DNA from: Prevotella sp. UBA2739
Lineage (GTDB): Bacteria; Bacteroidota; Bacteroidia; Bacteroidales; Bacteroidaceae
Reading direction: 5' to 3'
Length of the DNA: 7,159 nucleotides
Assembly: GCA_002353525.1 (NCBI GenBank)
Contig: DEJV01000038.1
Location: 1-7,159, forward strand
Below the pieces are notes generated by a model. It was not told where the DNA came from. It saw nothing but the letters and a program-made list of their open reading frames with translations, and searched no databases. Position numbers and translations under genes: made by a program. The number at the start of each line of letters is the position of its first letter. The stretch's first letter is position 1. Of the stretch, positions 4,481 through 7,159 are shown one piece after another.

Positions 4481-6193
4481 CTAGAACCTATGGGTGCTTT
4501 TGTCGCGAAGTTCCTGCAGACTGATTTCGCTCATGTGGCGGAACTGGACCCATACCTTGTCGGCCTTGTAAATGCTCATGCAGCCCTTGGGAACGGCGAG
4601 CTTCACGATGCCCTGCTTCAGCACATCCTTAAAGGTGCTCTTCTCTACCTTGGGAGCCAGGGCGGCATTGCTGCGTATCTCGCGCAACATGGGACATTTG
4701 GCAAATGCCGAGCCACCAATCTTCTTCAGTCCGTTGGACAACTCGAGGTAGGTGAGCATGGCACATCCCTTGAAGGCGCTGCTGCCGATGCTCTTCACCG
4801 CCAGCGGACACTCGAACGACGTGAGGCTGGCACAATCCTCGAAGGCATCGTCGCCAATGCTCTCGATGGTGTTGGGCAGGCGCACCTCACGCAGGCTGCC
4901 ACAGCCGGAGAACATGTCGTTCTCGAGTTTCTTGATGAATCCCATAATCTCGGCGGTAACGAGTCCCTTGCAATTCTCGAAGGCACGGCTGCCGATGTGG
5001 GTGACGCCATTGGGCACCACGACATTCTGCAAGGTGAGACAGTTCTTAAACGCCTCATTGCCTATTTTCTTCAGCGAGGCAGGAAGGGTGATATAGGCCA
5101 ATGCCTGACAATCCTTGAAGGCATCGTTGCCGAGCGCTGTGAGGGAATTGGGCAGCGTCACCGCCTGCAGATTGGTGCAATTCTCGAAGGCATTGTTGGG
5201 AATGTCCTTGATGTTGCCGTTGATGTCGACCGACACGAGGCTCTTACAGTCTTCGAACGCACTCGTGCCGAGATCGTCGAGCGAGCTGGGAAGGTCGACC
5301 GACTGCAGGCTGCTGCACTCGTCGAAGGCGTTGTTACCTATCTTCTTTACGTTGGGCATGTTGATGCCTTTCAGACCCGTGCACTGTGCAAAGGCATTGT
5401 TGCCAATGGTTTTCACGCTTTCGGGCAGCGACACTCCTTCCAGGCTCTCGCACTTCTGGAAGGCATTGCTGTCGATGGTGGACAACGATGAGGGCAGCGA
5501 CACCGACGCGAGGCTGCTGCAATTCTTAAAGGCCGCATTGGCGATGAGCCCTATCTCGCCCATGATGGTGGCAGAGGTAAGGCTCTTACAGTCCTCGAAC
5601 GCATGCGCGCCCATATTCCTGACACTCTCGGGGATGACAATGGCCTGCAGGCCTTCGCACTTATTGAAGGCATAATCGCCAATCTTCAGCAGGTTGGCGG
5701 GCAGTTCGATGGCTGCCAAAGACTTACAGTTGGCGAAAGCATAGTTGCCCAGCTCGGTGAGACTCTCGGGCATCTGAACAGACACGAGATTCTGGCAACC
5801 GTCGAAAGCATGGCTGCTGACATTGATGATGTCGGCAGGGAGCGCCACCTGCTGGAGCGTCTTGCAACCGGCAAACAACCTGTCGGGCATTTCGTTCTGC
5901 CGCGTGCGCATGCCATCCTTGCCCTCGGCGATGCTGGCCCCAGAGAGGTCGAGGTGGGTGAAGGGTTCCGACTTCTCCTTGCTTTTTGTCCGCTGGACGA
6001 TGTCCTGAATGAGTTTGATGTCGGCACCATTGATAGGACCGGTCACCGCCAGTTGACAAATTTGGAACTTGATGCTGTCGGGGATGAACCGCGAGAGGTG
6101 TCCGGCAGAATCGTTTGTCACAGACAAGGTCTGCTGTGCTGATGCCATGAGTGGCAACAAGGCGATAATGGCGATAAGAAGTCTTTTTCTCAT
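4481..6193 (-). CDS. Secreted BspA-like leucine-rich repeat protein
   Basis: A 570-residue protein with a Sec signal peptide (MRKRLLIAIIALLPLMASA, cut after ASA at 19, giving QQ as new N-terminus) and no lipobox. Residues about 105-515 consist of some 18 leucine-rich repeats of the BspA/LRR_5 type, mostly 23 residues each with core AFxxCxxLxxVxLP and IG; one unit (near 269-290) is 22. Each unit carries the conserved Cys of the AFxxC core. The end GIVKLAVPKGCMSIYKADKVW is the usual closing element of such proteins. Members of this family act as adhesins or other binding proteins on the cell surface or in the periplasm; no C-terminal type IX sorting domain or membrane anchor is visible, so the final location is open. 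The ATG at 6193 is chosen because the signal peptide starts there; the frame is open further upstream within trmB. It follows trmB by 10 bp, suggesting co-transcription, and ends at the 4402-4451 terminator. Confidence 0.9.
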   Translation of the reverse strand: MRKRLLIAIIALLPLMASAQQTLSVTNDSAGHLSRFIPDSIKFQICQLAVTGPINGADIKLIQDIVQRTKSKEKSEPFTHLDLSGASIAEGKDGMRTRQNEMPDRLFAGCKTLQQVALPADIINVSSHAFDGCQNLVSVQMPESLTELGNYAFANCKSLAAIELPANLLKIGDYAFNKCEGLQAIVIPESVRNMGAHAFEDCKSLTSATIMGEIGLIANAAFKNCSSLASVSLPSSLSTIDSNAFQKCESLEGVSLPESVKTIGNNAFAQCTGLKGINMPNVKKIGNNAFDECSSLQSVDLPSSLDDLGTSAFEDCKSLVSVDINGNIKDIPNNAFENCTNLQAVTLPNSLTALGNDAFKDCQALAYITLPASLKKIGNEAFKNCLTLQNVVVPNGVTHIGSRAFENCKGLVTAEIMGFIKKLENDMFSGCGSLREVRLPNTIESIGDDAFEDCASLTSFECPLAVKSIGSSAFKGCAMLTYLELSNGLKKIGGSAFAKCPMLREIRSNAALAPKVEKSTFKDVLKQGIVKLAVPKGCMSIYKADKVWVQFRHMSEISLQELRDKSTHRF

Positions 6194-6203
6194 ATCTAGT
6201 AGT

Positions 6204-7010
6204 CTATTTACTGGTTTCCTTACTGCTGCGCTTCGAGCGATGGAAGCTGCGATAGTCGTCCAACGGGATTTCCACATCGGGCTCGTGGAGCTCGCCCTCG
6301 CTAGGAAGACAGAACTTCATGTAGCGTATGTTGAGTCCGCGCTCCATCCACATCTTCTCGTAGTAGGTCTGAATGGTGAGGACTTTCGGGTCGAGATGGG
6401 TGAGGTTGCCCTGGGCGTCGGGATTGTTGGGATTTCCCAGGATATCCAACGCATACAGATCCTCGGTACGGAAAAGCAGGGGAAGGGCATTCCGCTCGAC
6501 CATGAAGGTGGTATAGGTGAAGAGGAAGTTAGAGTCGGTCTTGAGATGGATGATGCCCTGATCCTTCAAGAACTTGCGATAACGGCACATGAAATAAGTG
6601 CTGGTGAGCCGTTTGCGCGGGTTCTTCATTTGCGGATCGCTGAAGGTGAGCCATATCTCGTCTACCTCGTCCTTGCTGAAGAAACGGTCGATGATTTCGA
6701 TGTTAGTGCGAAGGAAAGCCACATTGCGGAGTCCCTCGTTGAGCGCCTGTGTGGCTCCTGTCCACATGCGGGCACCCTTGATGTCTACCCCGATGAAGTT
6801 GACATGGGGGTAGAGTTTTGCCAGTTCCACCGTATACTCGCCCTTTCCGCATCCCAGTTCCAGCACGATGGGGTTCTGGTTGTGGAAATACTGCTCGTGC
6901 CAGTGGCCCTGCATCTCAAAAGGAACATGTTCCACTACCGAGTAGGGGTATTGGAACACGTTCTCGTATCTCGCCATGTCGGCGAATTTTGCCAGCTTGC
7001 CTTTACTCAT
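6204..7010 (-). CDS. trmB: tRNA (guanine-N7)-methyltransferase TrmB
   Basis: TrmB uses S-adenosylmethionine to methylate N7 of G46 in the variable loop of many tRNAs, in the cytoplasm. The 268-residue product shows the SAM-binding motif I VLELGCGKGEYT (49-60), the motif II acid in FIGVDIKGARMW (72-83), a further SAM-pocket region with RTNIEIID (101-108), and the family signature IWLTFSDPQMKNPRKRL (119-135). The well-known version of this signature is FPDPWxKxxHxKRR; the SDPQ form with a shortened tail appears in Bacteroidota relatives as I remember it, so it is not a sign of inactivation. A short, charged tail (255-268) follows the domain. Its ATG overlaps the TGA stop of ilvE (ATGA), indicating translational coupling, and the leucine-rich repeat gene follows after 10 bp. 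Confidence 0.93.
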   Translation of the reverse strand: MSKGKLAKFADMARYENVFQYPYSVVEHVPFEMQGHWHEQYFHNQNPIVLELGCGKGEYTVELAKLYPHVNFIGVDIKGARMWTGATQALNEGLRNVAFLRTNIEIIDRFFSKDEVDEIWLTFSDPQMKNPRKRLTSTYFMCRYRKFLKDQGIIHLKTDSNFLFTYTTFMVERNALPLLFRTEDLYALDILGNPNNPDAQGNLTHLDPKVLTIQTYYEKMWMERGLNIRYMKFCLPSEGELHEPDVEIPLDDYRSFHRSKRSSKETSK

Positions 7011-7159
7011 TCAATGACGACTGTTGTCCAACCATGCTTGTCCTCAATAGTGCCATACTGAATGCCGCGCAGCGTATCGAAGAGACGCTTGCTGACAGGG
7101 CCTGGCTTGTCGCCGAAGCTGTAGCGCTTGCCTGTGTCAAGATCGTCGATGTAGCTGAT
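7007..7159 (-). CDS. ilvE: Branched-chain amino acid aminotransferase, C-terminal end
   Basis: The last 50 residues of a protein that begins beyond the right edge. The sequence contains GKRYSFGDKPGPVSKRLFDT and LRGIQYGTIEDKHGW. The GPVSKRLFDTLRGIQYG stretch with a nearby D-x-x-GW ending matches the C-terminus of PLP-dependent branched-chain aminotransferases (class IV fold; human BCAT ends with a similar LSKLTDIQYG and a W). The enzyme transfers the amino group between glutamate and leucine, isoleucine or valine. The catalytic lysine lies upstream, outside the window. Its TGA overlaps the trmB start codon by the ATGA arrangement. The assignment rests on a short segment from memory of the family. 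Confidence 0.75.
   Translation of the reverse strand: MSYIDDLDTGKRYSFGDKPGPVSKRLFDTLRGIQYGTIEDKHGWTTVVIE

Noticed and set aside
4463..5491. Long open frame on the plus strand opposite the leucine-rich repeat gene (342 codons)
   Set aside because: It is the antisense of a highly repetitive gene; the repeated codon pattern keeps stop codons out. The opposite strand has a signal peptide, a complete known repeat family and a terminator.
6069..7061. Open frame of 330 codons on the plus strand
   Set aside because: It runs antisense through trmB, which has clear catalytic motifs on the minus strand; the translation resembles no family.

Overview
The window looks like a chromosomal piece of a Bacteroidota genome, most likely Prevotella or a close relative. 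The evidence is the promoter grammar (TTG, about 20 bp, then TAnnTTTG, with A-rich leaders and no clear Shine-Dalgarno sites), a BspA-like leucine-rich repeat protein, a TPR lipoprotein with a C-terminal helix-turn-helix of a type typical of Bacteroides/Prevotella, and a HU-like protein of the Bacteroidota type. The genus is an inference from protein style.

Layout. At 1-1035 (+) lies the 3' end of hsdR, the restriction/translocase subunit of a type I restriction-modification system. It is followed by a 413-bp gap (1036-1448) with no gene but with two related perfect palindromes, a heptamer array and a promoter. The promoter leads into a HU-like DNA-binding protein (1449-1832, +). A second, well-formed promoter (1968-1998) with a 12-bp palindrome at its expected start point drives a small secreted TonB C-terminal-domain protein (2049-2615, +). 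After 177 bp filled with repeats and hairpins comes a TPR lipoprotein/transmembrane protein with a cytoplasmic helix-turn-helix (2793-4355, +). A long hairpin (4402-4451) separates this gene from a convergent minus-strand operon. Read in transcription order, that operon is the end of ilvE (branched-chain aminotransferase, 7159-7007), trmB (tRNA m7G46 methyltransferase, 7010-6204, ATGA overlap with ilvE) and a secreted BspA-like leucine-rich repeat protein (6193-4481, 10 bp after trmB).

How the parts may work together. The minus-strand genes look co-transcribed: two housekeeping genes followed by a surface or periplasmic repeat protein, ending at the 4402-4451 terminator. On the plus strand, the TonB-domain protein and the TPR/HTH protein may form a periplasm-to-cytoplasm pair, because no clear promoter separates them; this is only a hypothesis. 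The most unusual DNA-level features are degenerate 7-bp tandem arrays. Two of them supply the stop codons of the TonB-domain and TPR genes, and a third fills the spacer of the HU promoter. I did not find a clear new defence or mobile system; the type I R-M remnant belongs to a known family that continues outside the window.
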